DNA of 11,417 nucleotides from NCBI GenBank assembly GCA_964411875.1, contig CAYPMT010000081.1, positions 1 through 11,417 on the forward strand. Direction: 5' to 3'. Below the pieces are notes generated by a model. The model was not told where the DNA came from and did no database searches. It saw only the letters and a program-made list of their open reading frames with translations. The position numbers and the translations under genes were made by a program. The DNA comes from Aliikangiella sp964411875 (GTDB taxonomy: Bacteria; Pseudomonadota; Gammaproteobacteria; Enterobacterales; Kangiellaceae). Shown piece after piece: positions 1 to 6,811 of the stretch. The stretch's first letter is position 1; the number at the start of each line of letters is the position of its first letter.

Positions 1-1594
1 AGAACAGTTTTATTTATTCTGGCCACTATTTTTGGTCATATTGTTGAAATACATTGCGAACAATAAAGGGTCTGGGCTTGTACTCTTATTGTGCTTTTTC
101 GCATCCTTAATCGCAGCACAGTTGATGGTTAGTAAAGAGCCTAATACGGCTTTTTACTGGATTCAATTTAGAAGTTACGAATTTATTTTAGGTGCACTTT
201 TAGTATGGCTTGAAGCGTTTTACCCAAAACTTACTAAACCCTCTTCTCAAAGAGATAATTTTATATTTTGTATTGGTATGACCTTAGTTCTCTCTACTGT
301 CGCTTTATATGACCATTCAACTGTTTTCCCTGGATACACTGCATTATTACCCTGTTTAGGTGCCCTATTACTGATTTTTAGTAAAAATTCTCCGTTAGCC
401 CATAAAGTAATTGGAAATAAACCAATGCTATTTATTGGCACAATTTCTTATTCTTTATATTTGGTTCACTGGCCGATTTGGGTGTTTGTATCTCACTGGC
501 ATTTCGCCGAATTTTCTTTATTCAACAAATTACTCATATTGTTATTTACCTTTGCCGCAGGTTCTTTACTTTATTACTGCGTTGAAAAACGCTTCAGATA
601 TACTCAAAACAACCATCAAGGCTATCCTTACCTAAAAACTGTTGCCAAACATGGCTTATTAGCAATGTCTCTTATACTGCTTGCTTGGTTTATTCGCCAA
701 AATAATGGCTTACCTAATCGAATAAATAATTCCTATTTAGCACTACCGTCACTTACAGTTAGCTGTGAAATATCGGCAGATCAAATGCATCAATCTTGTG
801 TATTTGGTGACCGTAATTCAAAGCAAAAGGTCTTATTACTCGGTGACAGTCACTCAATCAATTTACGTTATGGGCTGGATATATTCGGACGTAACACCAA
901 TATTTATTTTGAATCCATTTCATATATTGGATGCCCTCCTTTAATCGATATAGAGCTGCATAAACACTCTGGGGCTGATGCAGAAGCTAGTTGTTTAAAG
1001 TTCTCTAAACACGTCAAAAAAATTGCTGAATCAAAAACATTCGATCATGTTATTTTGTCCGCTCGATGGATGATTTACAATGGTGAAAAAGGTTATACCG
1101 ATCAAAAGCCTCTATCATTACTTCCTCTATTAGATAAAGACAATCGAAAACGCACTGCCAACTCTTCCCGGCATGTATGGGAAAAAGCAATCGATAAAAC
1201 GCTACAAAAGTTTATTGACCATAAAACCAAAGTACTAGTTTTCTCTCAATATCCCTTATTAAACTTAAATATTGGTGAATGTGATAAGTCACCAAACTAC
1301 CTTATTCCCAAGCTGAGAAATAAAGAACGCTGTACTCCAACTATTCCATATAACAAGATTATTGAACGATTAGAGTTCACCAATAAATTTTTGTTCGAAT
1401 TAGGTGAAAAGTCCGATCATTTACACGTTATTCAGCCATCAAAATATTTATGTAATGCCGACAAAAAAGCTTGTAACATTTTAACTGAAACAGGCCTACT
1501 TTATTCAGACGACAATCATTTAAGTGACGCTGGAAGCGTCTTTTTGATCAATGCTGCTACCCAGGAGTTATTGAATTTTATTTCCCCTCTATAA
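1..1594 (+). CDS. Acyltransferase 3 family membrane protein with C-terminal SGNH domain (5' partial)
   Basis: Likely O-acetylates or otherwise acylates a surface glycan such as O-antigen or exopolysaccharide, moving acyl groups across the inner membrane. The reading frame is open to the left edge: the first full codon is at 2 and the first residues, EQFYLFWPLF, match the conserved EEQFYLFWP motif of acyltransferase-3 (OafA/YrhL) proteins, so the true start lies outside and the in-frame TTG at 32 is internal. Several hydrophobic segments run to about base 710, including RSYEFILGALL and ISYSLYLVHWPIW, both family hallmarks. The C-terminal half is a soluble SGNH/GDSL-like domain: LLGDSHS at about 836-856 carries the nucleophile Ser (codon 848-850), and DDNHLSDAG near 1508 supplies the Asp (1511) and His (1517). 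This fusion is common in lipopolysaccharide O-acetyltransferases. The glycan acceptor cannot be told. Stop TAA at 1592-1594. Confidence 0.9.
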   Translation, partial: EQFYLFWPLFLVILLKYIANNKGSGLVLLLCFFASLIAAQLMVSKEPNTAFYWIQFRSYEFILGALLVWLEAFYPKLTKPSSQRDNFIFCIGMTLVLSTVALYDHSTVFPGYTALLPCLGALLLIFSKNSPLAHKVIGNKPMLFIGTISYSLYLVHWPIWVFVSHWHFAEFSLFNKLLILLFTFAAGSLLYYCVEKRFRYTQNNHQGYPYLKTVAKHGLLAMSLILLAWFIRQNNGLPNRINNSYLALPSLTVSCEISADQMHQSCVFGDRNSKQKVLLLGDSHSINLRYGLDIFGRNTNIYFESISYIGCPPLIDIELHKHSGADAEASCLKFSKHVKKIAESKTFDHVILSARWMIYNGEKGYTDQKPLSLLPLLDKDNRKRTANSSRHVWEKAIDKTLQKFIDHKTKVLVFSQYPLLNLNIGECDKSPNYLIPKLRNKERCTPTIPYNKIIERLEFTNKFLFELGEKSDHLHVIQPSKYLCNADKKACNILTETGLLYSDDNHLSDAGSVFLINAATQELLNFISPL

Positions 1595-1949
1595 AAAGTT
1601 TTACCTCAACTCGAAAGAGTTAAATCTATTTATTTCGCCTCCCTAAATTTACAGGTTTTTCACCAAATCTTTAAACGGCCTTGAAGCTCAAGTTTTCTAA
1701 GGGTAATTTTAAATAAGCTATCAGCAGAAATTTACCACATAGATTTAAATCAGCAATGGATGCCACAAAAAACGTAAACCTTATTTAAAATATCATTTAA
1801 TAATAATTTCTTATGGATGGAGAATAAAACTCCTTATTTTTTATTATCAACAACTTAGTTCATGGCTAACTGCTACACAACGTGACATTTTGTGAATACG
1901 ATAAGGCTCGTATCAGAATAACTTATGGGGATATAGTTTATTCACTATT
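1595..1949. other. Non-coding gap, 355 bp, with minor hairpins
   Basis: No gene with a credible ribosome site is visible. A short hairpin AACTC-GAAA-GAGTT lies just after the acyltransferase stop (1608-1621), without a following T-tract. A weak hairpin GGAG/CTCC (1819-1833) is followed by a T-rich run and might end transcription. A perfect 6-bp inverted repeat sits at 1896-1913, described separately. Confidence 0.6.
1896..1913. repeat. Perfect 6-bp inverted repeat upstream of the RhlA-like hydrolase
   Basis: ATACGA and TCGTAT are exact reverse complements separated by TAAGGC. The site lies 81 bp before the preferred ATG at 1995. It could be an operator or a small hairpin in the leader; six base pairs are close to what chance gives, so this is weak. 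Confidence 0.3.
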
Positions 1950-1980
1950 TTGAATATCACTAACGTAGTTAGAGGTATTC

Positions 1981-1985
1981 AGGGA
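1981..1985 (+). promoter_or_regulatory. Shine-Dalgarno AGGGA that favours the ATG at 1995
   Basis: AGGGA ends 9 bases before ATG 1995-1997, a normal spacing. The upstream in-frame TTG at 1950 has no purine-rich site before it, and an in-frame TAA at 1902 closes the frame further up, so the shorter start is preferred. Confidence 0.6.
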
Positions 1986-1994
1986 TGTTGTTCA

Positions 1995-2894
1995 ATGATT
2001 AATACCGCTAGCTTTTCGAACTTTAATTTCCGCTACAAATTGGATGTTAAAGATGTCACCAAAGACACTATTCTATATATAGGTGGCACATTCCAGAGCC
2101 TGGAAAGTGTCAATAAACCCTATCAATTATGGCCAAACGATCTCAACTCACTAATTATTGAGTTGCCAGGTTTTGGTTTATCCGATCACTTACCAAAAGA
2201 ATATGGCATGCAATTCTACGCCGATTGCATTGATCATGTGGTCAAGCTTTGTGGTTTAAATAACACGCCATTAATCGGGTATTCTTATTCATATGGCTCA
2301 GGCCCCTTGTATCGGTATATCAATGAAAATGAGCACAATTTTAAATGTTTGATTGCGGGTGGCGTGACTACTCGGTTTTCCCCAATAGTCACTAGTGAGA
2401 TTGAGTCTTTAATCGATATTGCTTTATGTAATGACCCAAGCTTCAAAACAAAGTTTATCGATACGTTTATAAATAAAAATCTACCTCAGAAAACGTATAA
2501 AAAAACACGAATTCTAACTAAAGCATTACTTAGGGGTGTATCTGAACAGGAAGTTCAAAGCTTTGCTCACAATCACTTACGTTTGCTTGGTGAAGACTTC
2601 TCGGTAAGTTTTGTCGATATTCCAACTTTAGCAATTGTCGGTGAACATGACAGGTTTACTTGCTTTGCTGATATTGAACACTTAGAAAGCAACTTAAGTG
2701 CTTTTAGAAGTGTAAAACTCGACGAATGCGATCACTTTTATCATATACAGTCTGAGCGTGGTCTAGAATATACAAACCAATTTATTGCTATGCATCAAGA
2801 CCCTATACATCAACCAAGCGGTTTGTTGGAGGAATTGACTGGGGCCGGCGCTATGAAACATCTAAAATTTGATAGACCAAACTTAAGGCACTAA
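1995..2894 (+). CDS. Alpha/beta-hydrolase, possibly RhlA/PhaG-like acyl-transfer enzyme
   Basis: A 299-residue alpha/beta-hydrolase without signal peptide, so probably cytoplasmic. Visible elements: a strand then GGTFQS (oxyanion-hole region, about residues 30-35), ELPGFGLSD at 56-64, nucleophile elbow GYSYS with Ser97, acid Asp219 in VGEHD, and His247 in CDHF. The +2 position after the serine is Ser rather than the usual Gly. Length (299 against 295) and triad spacing are nearly those I recall for Pseudomonas RhlA (Ser102, Asp223, His251), and a cap segment with NLPQKTYKK resembles the KYLPQRLK region of RhlA. RhlA makes 3-(3-hydroxyalkanoyloxy)alkanoic acids from hydroxyacyl-ACP. This relation is inferred from memory, not a search; a generic esterase or thioesterase is the alternative. 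No rhlB-like glycosyltransferase is nearby. The start is chosen from the AGGGA site; a longer form from TTG at 1950 would add 15 residues. Confidence 0.75.
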   Translation: MINTASFSNFNFRYKLDVKDVTKDTILYIGGTFQSLESVNKPYQLWPNDLNSLIIELPGFGLSDHLPKEYGMQFYADCIDHVVKLCGLNNTPLIGYSYSYGSGPLYRYINENEHNFKCLIAGGVTTRFSPIVTSEIESLIDIALCNDPSFKTKFIDTFINKNLPQKTYKKTRILTKALLRGVSEQEVQSFAHNHLRLLGEDFSVSFVDIPTLAIVGEHDRFTCFADIEHLESNLSAFRSVKLDECDHFYHIQSERGLEYTNQFIAMHQDPIHQPSGLLEELTGAGAMKHLKFDRPNLRH

Positions 2895-2918
2895 TTATGT
2901 CATTTAAGTTGTCATATA

Positions 2919-2934
2919 GGGTGCTCTAGCACCC
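2919..2934. terminator. Hairpin between convergent genes, possible bidirectional terminator
   Basis: GGGTGC-TCTA-GCACCC forms a perfect GC-rich 6-bp stem with a tetraloop, 24 bases after the hydrolase stop and 12 bases from the stop of the opposing cyclase gene. There is no T-tract on either strand, so it is only a candidate; the location between two gene ends is what supports it. Confidence 0.45.
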
Positions 2935-2946
2935 GCCTACATAACA

Positions 2947-3975
2947 CTATCCGACAGCTTGAACAATCGTATTTCTACCGTTACGTTTAGCTTTATACAT
3001 GGCTTCATCAGCTGATGTATACCAAGCTTCTTTATCCCCATTAAACTCAGCCACACCTATTGAAACGGTGTAGTTGAGTTGCTTTGAGCTTTTATGGACA
3101 TGATATGGGCTATTAATAACCGTCTGACGCAATCTCTCCAATGAAACCAAAACAGCATCACTATTAGGGGCGCAAATAATAAGCGCAAACTCTTCACCAC
3201 CAATACGATATGCATTGTCATAGCGTCGCAAATTTGCCTCAAGGATAATCGCAAGGTGCTTAATGACATCGTCACCCACTGTATGCCCGTATGTATCATT
3301 AATATCTTTAAAGTTATCAATATCAATGATAGCCAAATAAACATTAAGCGAATTTTCTTGCCCTTCAGTGGTTGCGTTAACTACTTTAGATAAATATTTA
3401 TTAAAAGAACGCCTGTTCTCCAAGCCACTTAATACATCGGTACCAGCTTCCACATCTAATTTATTAAAATGGTGCTCAACACGAGAACAAAATATATAAA
3501 CAACAAAAACTGTACTTAGAACGCTGGAAACAATTTGCAACCATTCCACTTTAGTAAGTTCATTTGCTATTAATGCTGACACCACCAGCACTAATGCTGT
3601 AGTGGCTGCCAATGCTGATTTAGGCGGCATTGTAAAAAATACCATTGCAGCACCTGGGTAGAGCCAATATACCTGTTTAGCGCCACTAGTAACCATTGTG
3701 ACAAACATCATTATAAAAAAACTAACGACAAAAATATTTTTCGCTAGATTTACTTTTCTCATCAAAAAAAGCTTGTTCACTAGCAGCATTAATAACACTA
3801 AAACAAGATTAATAATGCCTATATTTATCTCTCCTTGAGACAGTCTAATAGGAATAAAAACAGCGGCAAAGAAAAGAATAAGTAATGAAAATTGCGCTGT
3901 CGATTTTGCGTAAAAATCAAGCTCAGAATATCTATCGCGAACTTTATTCAACCAATGACTAACTGTTTTACGCAT
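2947..3975 (-). CDS. Membrane-anchored diguanylate cyclase (GGDEF)
   Basis: Makes cyclic di-GMP from two GTP. The 342-residue protein has about five or six hydrophobic segments (roughly 28-46, 51-70, 79-96, 103-117, 121-138, 147-163), forming a membrane sensor that I cannot assign to a named MASE family. The GGDEF domain starts at about 176 with DVLSGLENRR (180-189). Metal-binding Asp218 is in the IIDIDNFK stretch, the signature is GGEEF at 259-263, and RRYD at 250-253 is an intact RxxD inhibitory site five residues before it. The C-terminal DEAMYKAKRNGRN (323-335) is typical. All catalytic features are present, so the enzyme should be active and product-inhibited. No EAL domain is fused. It is transcribed alone, facing the hydrolase gene. 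Start ATG 3973-3975 has no strong Shine-Dalgarno. The sensed signal is unknown. Confidence 0.93.
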   Translation of the reverse strand: MRKTVSHWLNKVRDRYSELDFYAKSTAQFSLLILFFAAVFIPIRLSQGEINIGIINLVLVLLMLLVNKLFLMRKVNLAKNIFVVSFFIMMFVTMVTSGAKQVYWLYPGAAMVFFTMPPKSALAATTALVLVVSALIANELTKVEWLQIVSSVLSTVFVVYIFCSRVEHHFNKLDVEAGTDVLSGLENRRSFNKYLSKVVNATTEGQENSLNVYLAIIDIDNFKDINDTYGHTVGDDVIKHLAIILEANLRRYDNAYRIGGEEFALIICAPNSDAVLVSLERLRQTVINSPYHVHKSSKQLNYTVSIGVAEFNGDKEAWYTSADEAMYKAKRNGRNTIVQAVG

Positions 3976-4172
3976 ACACTAAAAAATTGGATATTACTCT
4001 AGTCGTGTAAATATTTTAGCTGGGATATTCACTTAACGCTACGTTGCGAAAAATATACAACACCAGATATTTTAGATAATTAATTTACCGGAGCAATCAT
4101 AGCCATCGCCACGCTGACAAGCAAGAAAAAATAACTTTCAAAACAAATAGTTACATAAAAATTTTATTAACC

Positions 4173-4208
4173 AAGCGAGTAAATCTATCAATTACCATTT
4201 ACTCACTT
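4173..4208. repeat. Inverted repeat, 8 bp perfect plus 3 bp after one mismatch
   Basis: GAGTAAAT (4177-4184) and ATTTACTC (4197-4204) are exact reverse complements around a 12-base centre. After one mismatch the arms continue with AAG (4173-4175) against CTT (4206-4208). The position, about 200 bp upstream of the cyclase start and 310 bp before the PAP2 gene, suits a regulator-binding site or a cruciform. No T-tract follows directly. Confidence 0.4.
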
Positions 4209-4262
4209 ATTAAAAAATATTGTTTTAAACTTTATTCACCACTTATTTTATTAATAGCAATT

Positions 4263-4282
4263 GGTATAAAGATCAATATACC
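4263..4282. repeat. Perfect 6-bp inverted repeat GGTATA/TATACC
   Basis: Two exact reverse-complement arms around an 8-base centre give a 20-bp dyad, the size of a typical dimeric regulator site. It is AT-rich and could be a chance match. Confidence 0.25.
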
Positions 4283-4429
4283 TTTCTAGTAAAGCCTCAC
4301 AGCACTGAGAATCAAATGCTACTAGACCAATATCTATAGAGTCTCACTAGCAATCAATTTACACCGAGGTTAAGCTACTGATTATTGGTTATATTTAAGA
4401 AAGTTAATACAAACCTAAAGGCAGTTCTT

Positions 4430-4492
4430 ATGATTAAGCATATAATTTTATTTGCAGTATTAATCCTTAACGAACTGCTTCGCAATGTATAA
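4430..4492 (+). CDS. Possible 20-residue hydrophobic peptide
   Basis: ATG at 4430 is preceded by AAAGG (4417-4421) with 8 bases of spacing, the best ribosome site in this gap, and the frame closes with TAA at 4490-4492. The peptide begins MIKHIILFAV, is hydrophobic through about residue 13, and ends with a charged tail (NELLRNV). It could be a short single-pass membrane peptide, a leader peptide for the PAP2 gene that starts 28 bases after its stop, or a chance ORF. The PAP2 ATG itself has no Shine-Dalgarno, which makes translational coupling conceivable. No homologue is known to me. Confidence 0.35.
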   Translation: MIKHIILFAVLILNELLRNV

Positions 4493-4520
4493 TTAATTCA
4501 TAACATTCATTTAAATTACG

Positions 4521-5105
4521 ATGTCAAAAGTAAGTCCTAAAATCTGCGCACTATTATTAACAGTATTTACTTTAGCTGTCTCAATTTTGCCATTACCTCA
4601 CTCACAAAAAGTATGGAAACATACGGGCAATGTTAGCAATTTAGTTTTTCCTTTAATGGCTGGTGTATGCGCCTATAAAAAAGCCGATCTACCGAGATAC
4701 GTTGTTATGCAAGCTGCCGCTATGGGTACGGTAAAGATCGGAAAATCTGCTTATGGCAAGGAAGAAATTAATAGACGCCCAAATGGACACCATAGAGGCT
4801 ACGTATCCGGACACTCACAATTTACAGCCACCTCAGTTATGTATTTAACGCTAAATAAATGCCATCAATCAAAATGGAATGGCGTTTTACATTATATCAC
4901 TGCTTTAACGGGTTACTCACGTGTCGGCGCTAATGCCCATTTTCCTATTCAAGCTGTTCGAGGCATTATTGTTGGGTACTTGTCAGTACTCATTTTTTCT
5001 CGCAGAAGAACTAAAATGCTGGCTTTATTTGTTCGCGACCTAGTATCGGATGTAGTTAAGCTGTCGAATAAAGGCTATTCGAAAATCAAAAATATACTTG
5101 GCTAA
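4521..5105 (+). CDS. PAP2-family phosphatase, small, with variant motifs
   Basis: A 194-residue membrane protein of the PAP2 (type 2 phosphatidic acid phosphatase) superfamily, which dephosphorylates lipid phosphates or diphosphates such as undecaprenyl-PP or phosphatidate. The motifs are recognisable but altered: motif 1 is K80-EEINR-R86-P87, one residue shorter than the usual Kx6RP; motif 2 is VSGH (95-98) rather than PSGH; motif 3 is SRVGANAH with Ser133, Arg134 and the nucleophile His140, followed by Gln144 where most members have Asp. The HFPxQ form resembles the eukaryotic glucose-6-phosphatase motif. Hydrophobic segments lie at about 8-24, 38-51, 58-71, 101-112, 121-131 and 145-160; the tail is basic. 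No Shine-Dalgarno precedes the ATG at 4521. Its stop is one base from the stop of the facing glyoxalase gene. The substrate is not inferable from context. Confidence 0.8.
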   Translation: MSKVSPKICALLLTVFTLAVSILPLPHSQKVWKHTGNVSNLVFPLMAGVCAYKKADLPRYVVMQAAAMGTVKIGKSAYGKEEINRRPNGHHRGYVSGHSQFTATSVMYLTLNKCHQSKWNGVLHYITALTGYSRVGANAHFPIQAVRGIIVGYLSVLIFSRRRTKMLALFVRDLVSDVVKLSNKGYSKIKNILG

Positions 5106-5106
5106 C

Positions 5107-5913
5107 TTACCACTTATCCCTTTCAGCACGTAAGGCGATAAAGGTCGACTTATCGTCATCAGTATTCAAACGTTTACGTAACACTTCGTTATCTAAACGG
5201 AAAAAAGTATTTATTTCTCGTTCTAAGCCAATGGTTGTTACGTAACTTTCGGCATCCAAGCCTTCTTCGAAAAGCGTCAATAATTCCTTTGCTGCACTAT
5301 TACTAGGCTCATATGCCAGAGTAAATTTAAGATTATTCTCGATATAATCATGCCCAGGATAGACGCGCACATTGTCCTCTAACTGAGATAACTGTTCTTT
5401 AACCGTGCCGTACAGTAAATTCACCTCACCGCCTAAATTGCAGTGACCAACACCTGCATTAAATAAAGTATCTCCACAGAATATAGCTGGCTGCTGTTCT
5501 TCAGCAACAGGCTGGCTTACTCCCTCAAAATAAAGACAGATATGACTCATGGTATGCCCAGGTGTATCCATAACCTTGAGTGAGATTTCACCAAAAGTGA
5601 GAACCTCCCCTCCGGACAATCCAATTTCCACATTAGGTATCAATGACTTCGCCTGTTCATGCGCAGCGAGTTTTGCACCTGTAGCTACCAACACTGGTTC
5701 ATTGCCACCGATATGATCATGGTGATGATGTGTGTTCACTACATATTTAATATTTAGTCCCATGCTATTTGCATGAGCCAAACATTTTTCATGATCAAGT
5801 GGGTCAATAGCAATAGCTTCTCGCGTATTTTCACAGGCTAATAAGTACATATAATTACTATATGAATTACGTACGGGGATCTGCGTGATTTGCATATTAG
5901 ACTGCTTACTCAT
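5107..5913 (-). CDS. gloB: Hydroxyacylglutathione hydrolase (glyoxalase II)
   Basis: Hydrolyses S-D-lactoylglutathione to D-lactate and glutathione, the second step of methylglyoxal detoxification in the cytoplasm. The 268-residue protein is a metallo-beta-lactamase fold enzyme: THHHHDH (61-67) gives His62, His64, Asp66 and His67; His120 is in TPGHT, bridging Asp148 in GDTLF, and His188 in PGHDY. All ligands of the binuclear site are present. A C-terminal glyoxalase II domain follows (INTFFRLDNE near 234-243, ending LRAERDKW). The loop after GDTLF reads NAGVGHCNLGG instead of the common GGCGR, a variant that could affect substrate choice. Start ATG 5911-5913 is used here; Met7 is an alternative. 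It has its own promoter (5939-5966). A related MBL thioesterase is possible but the C-terminal domain favours glyoxalase II. Confidence 0.88.
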   Translation of the reverse strand: MSKQSNMQITQIPVRNSYSNYMYLLACENTREAIAIDPLDHEKCLAHANSMGLNIKYVVNTHHHHDHIGGNEPVLVATGAKLAAHEQAKSLIPNVEIGLSGGEVLTFGEISLKVMDTPGHTMSHICLYFEGVSQPVAEEQQPAIFCGDTLFNAGVGHCNLGGEVNLLYGTVKEQLSQLEDNVRVYPGHDYIENNLKFTLAYEPSNSAAKELLTLFEEGLDAESYVTTIGLEREINTFFRLDNEVLRKRLNTDDDKSTFIALRAERDKW

Positions 5914-5938
5914 TTTATTAACTATTAATTGCTAAATA

Positions 5939-5966
5939 ATTATAACACTCGCCTTTATTGAGTCAT
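5939..5966 (-). promoter_or_regulatory. Sigma-70-type promoter for gloB
   Basis: Read on the minus strand, a perfect -10 TATAAT (5939-5944) lies 16 bases from ATGACT (5961-5966), which matches four of six positions of TTGACA. Transcription would begin near 5932, giving a leader of about 20 bases before the gloB ATG. This is the cleanest promoter in the window. Confidence 0.6.
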
Positions 5967-6074
5967 CACTAAGATCCATCTTTCACAGATTCATAATTAA
6001 AATTATTTTAGTAGAGTAATGATTGGCAATAAAAATACGGCAACAAAGGTCTATTAATTAAACATTCATCTTTT

Positions 6075-6803
6075 ATGACTATGAAACCATTATTTTTATT
6101 ACTGTTATTAGCTTCGTTTAACCTGCATGGTAAAACACTTGAGAGCAGTGAAAACCGAACAGCTTTGGTAGAACTTTATACTTCAGAAGGTTGTAGCAGT
6201 TGTCCTCCGGCTGAACACTGGTTAAACCAATTGAGCGACTCAAATAAACTATGGAACACCTTCGTACCAGTAGCATTTCATGTTGATTACTGGGACTACC
6301 TTGGCTGGCGCGATAAATTCGCAAATAAAAAATTCAGCCATCGACAGCGTCTTTATGCAGCTCAAGCTGGCGAAAGAACGGTTTATACGCCAGGCATTAG
6401 AGTGGGCGGTTCACCACTTAAAGGATGGAATAAATCAGACTTAAATCTCTTAAAGCACGGTGATAAAGTCGGTAAGATAAACTTAACTATTGATGATTCA
6501 GGCAATATTAATGCTAGCTTTGACAGCAAGGTGAATCAAATAGCACGTAAAGAGATTCGCTTTAATGTGGCGCTATTAGGGATGAACCTAAGTACAGAAG
6601 TGAGTCGTGGGGAAAATCATGGGCGAACACTAAATCATGATTTTGTGGTGCTGGAATTTAAAGAACTAAAAGAAGCTAATCTAAAGTTTATTGGTGCTTT
6701 ACCTTTAGATAAGTATAAAAATAAGCAACTGGCGATAGCAGCATGGGTCGACACCCAAGACAGTCTAATTCCAATACAAGCAACAGGTGGTTTTTTAAAT
6801 TAA
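6075..6803 (+). CDS. Exported DUF1223 (thioredoxin-fold) protein
   Basis: A 242-residue member of the DUF1223 family, whose biochemical role is not established. Residues 3-19 form a signal peptide (KPLF, then a leucine-rich core, then NLHGKT), so the mature protein is probably periplasmic. The family signature is clear: VELYTSEGCSSCPPAE with the Cys40-Cys43 pair, FHVDYWDYLGWRD (68-80), RQRLYA (90-95), VYTPGIRVGG (103-112), and a C-terminal IPIQATGG (232-239). The thioredoxin-like CxxC suggests a redox or metal-related job in the envelope, which is inference. Start: ATG at 6075 or Met3 at 6081, neither with a strong ribosome site. It faces the alpha/beta-hydrolase gene with only 8 bases between stop codons, and diverges from gloB across 161 bases. 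Confidence 0.88.
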   Translation: MTMKPLFLLLLLASFNLHGKTLESSENRTALVELYTSEGCSSCPPAEHWLNQLSDSNKLWNTFVPVAFHVDYWDYLGWRDKFANKKFSHRQRLYAAQAGERTVYTPGIRVGGSPLKGWNKSDLNLLKHGDKVGKINLTIDDSGNINASFDSKVNQIARKEIRFNVALLGMNLSTEVSRGENHGRTLNHDFVVLEFKELKEANLKFIGALPLDKYKNKQLAIAAWVDTQDSLIPIQATGGFLN

Positions 6804-6811
6804 GTTTTGTA

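Larger units (their letters stand above)
3976..4520. other. 545 bp AT-rich gap between divergent genes
   Basis: This region separates the cyclase (minus) from the PAP2 gene (plus) and must hold both promoters, but I cannot point to convincing -35/-10 pairs. It contains a long imperfect inverted repeat (4173-4208), a short perfect one (4263-4282) and a small ORF with a ribosome site (4430-4492), each listed separately. No larger gene is visible. Confidence 0.6.

Noticed and set aside
32..34. TTG as the start of the acyltransferase gene
   Set aside because: Codons from base 2 encode the conserved EQFYLFWP motif in the same frame, so the gene begins before the window.
1819..1840. GGAG/CTCC hairpin with a T-rich run as a terminator of the acyltransferase gene
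   Set aside because: The stem has only four pairs with a seven-base loop and lies 225 bases after the stop codon; too weak to annotate on its own.
1891..1906. CRP-like site starting at TGTGA
   Set aside because: The left half is present but the expected TCACA half at six-base spacing is absent.
1..2894. A joint surface-lipid or defence operon of the acyltransferase and the RhlA-like hydrolase
   Set aside because: They share a strand, but about 400 non-coding bases separate them and no motif ties their functions together.
3057..3344. 95-residue minus-strand frame within the cyclase gene
   Set aside because: It overlaps the conserved GGDEF coding sequence in another frame and shows no protein family features.
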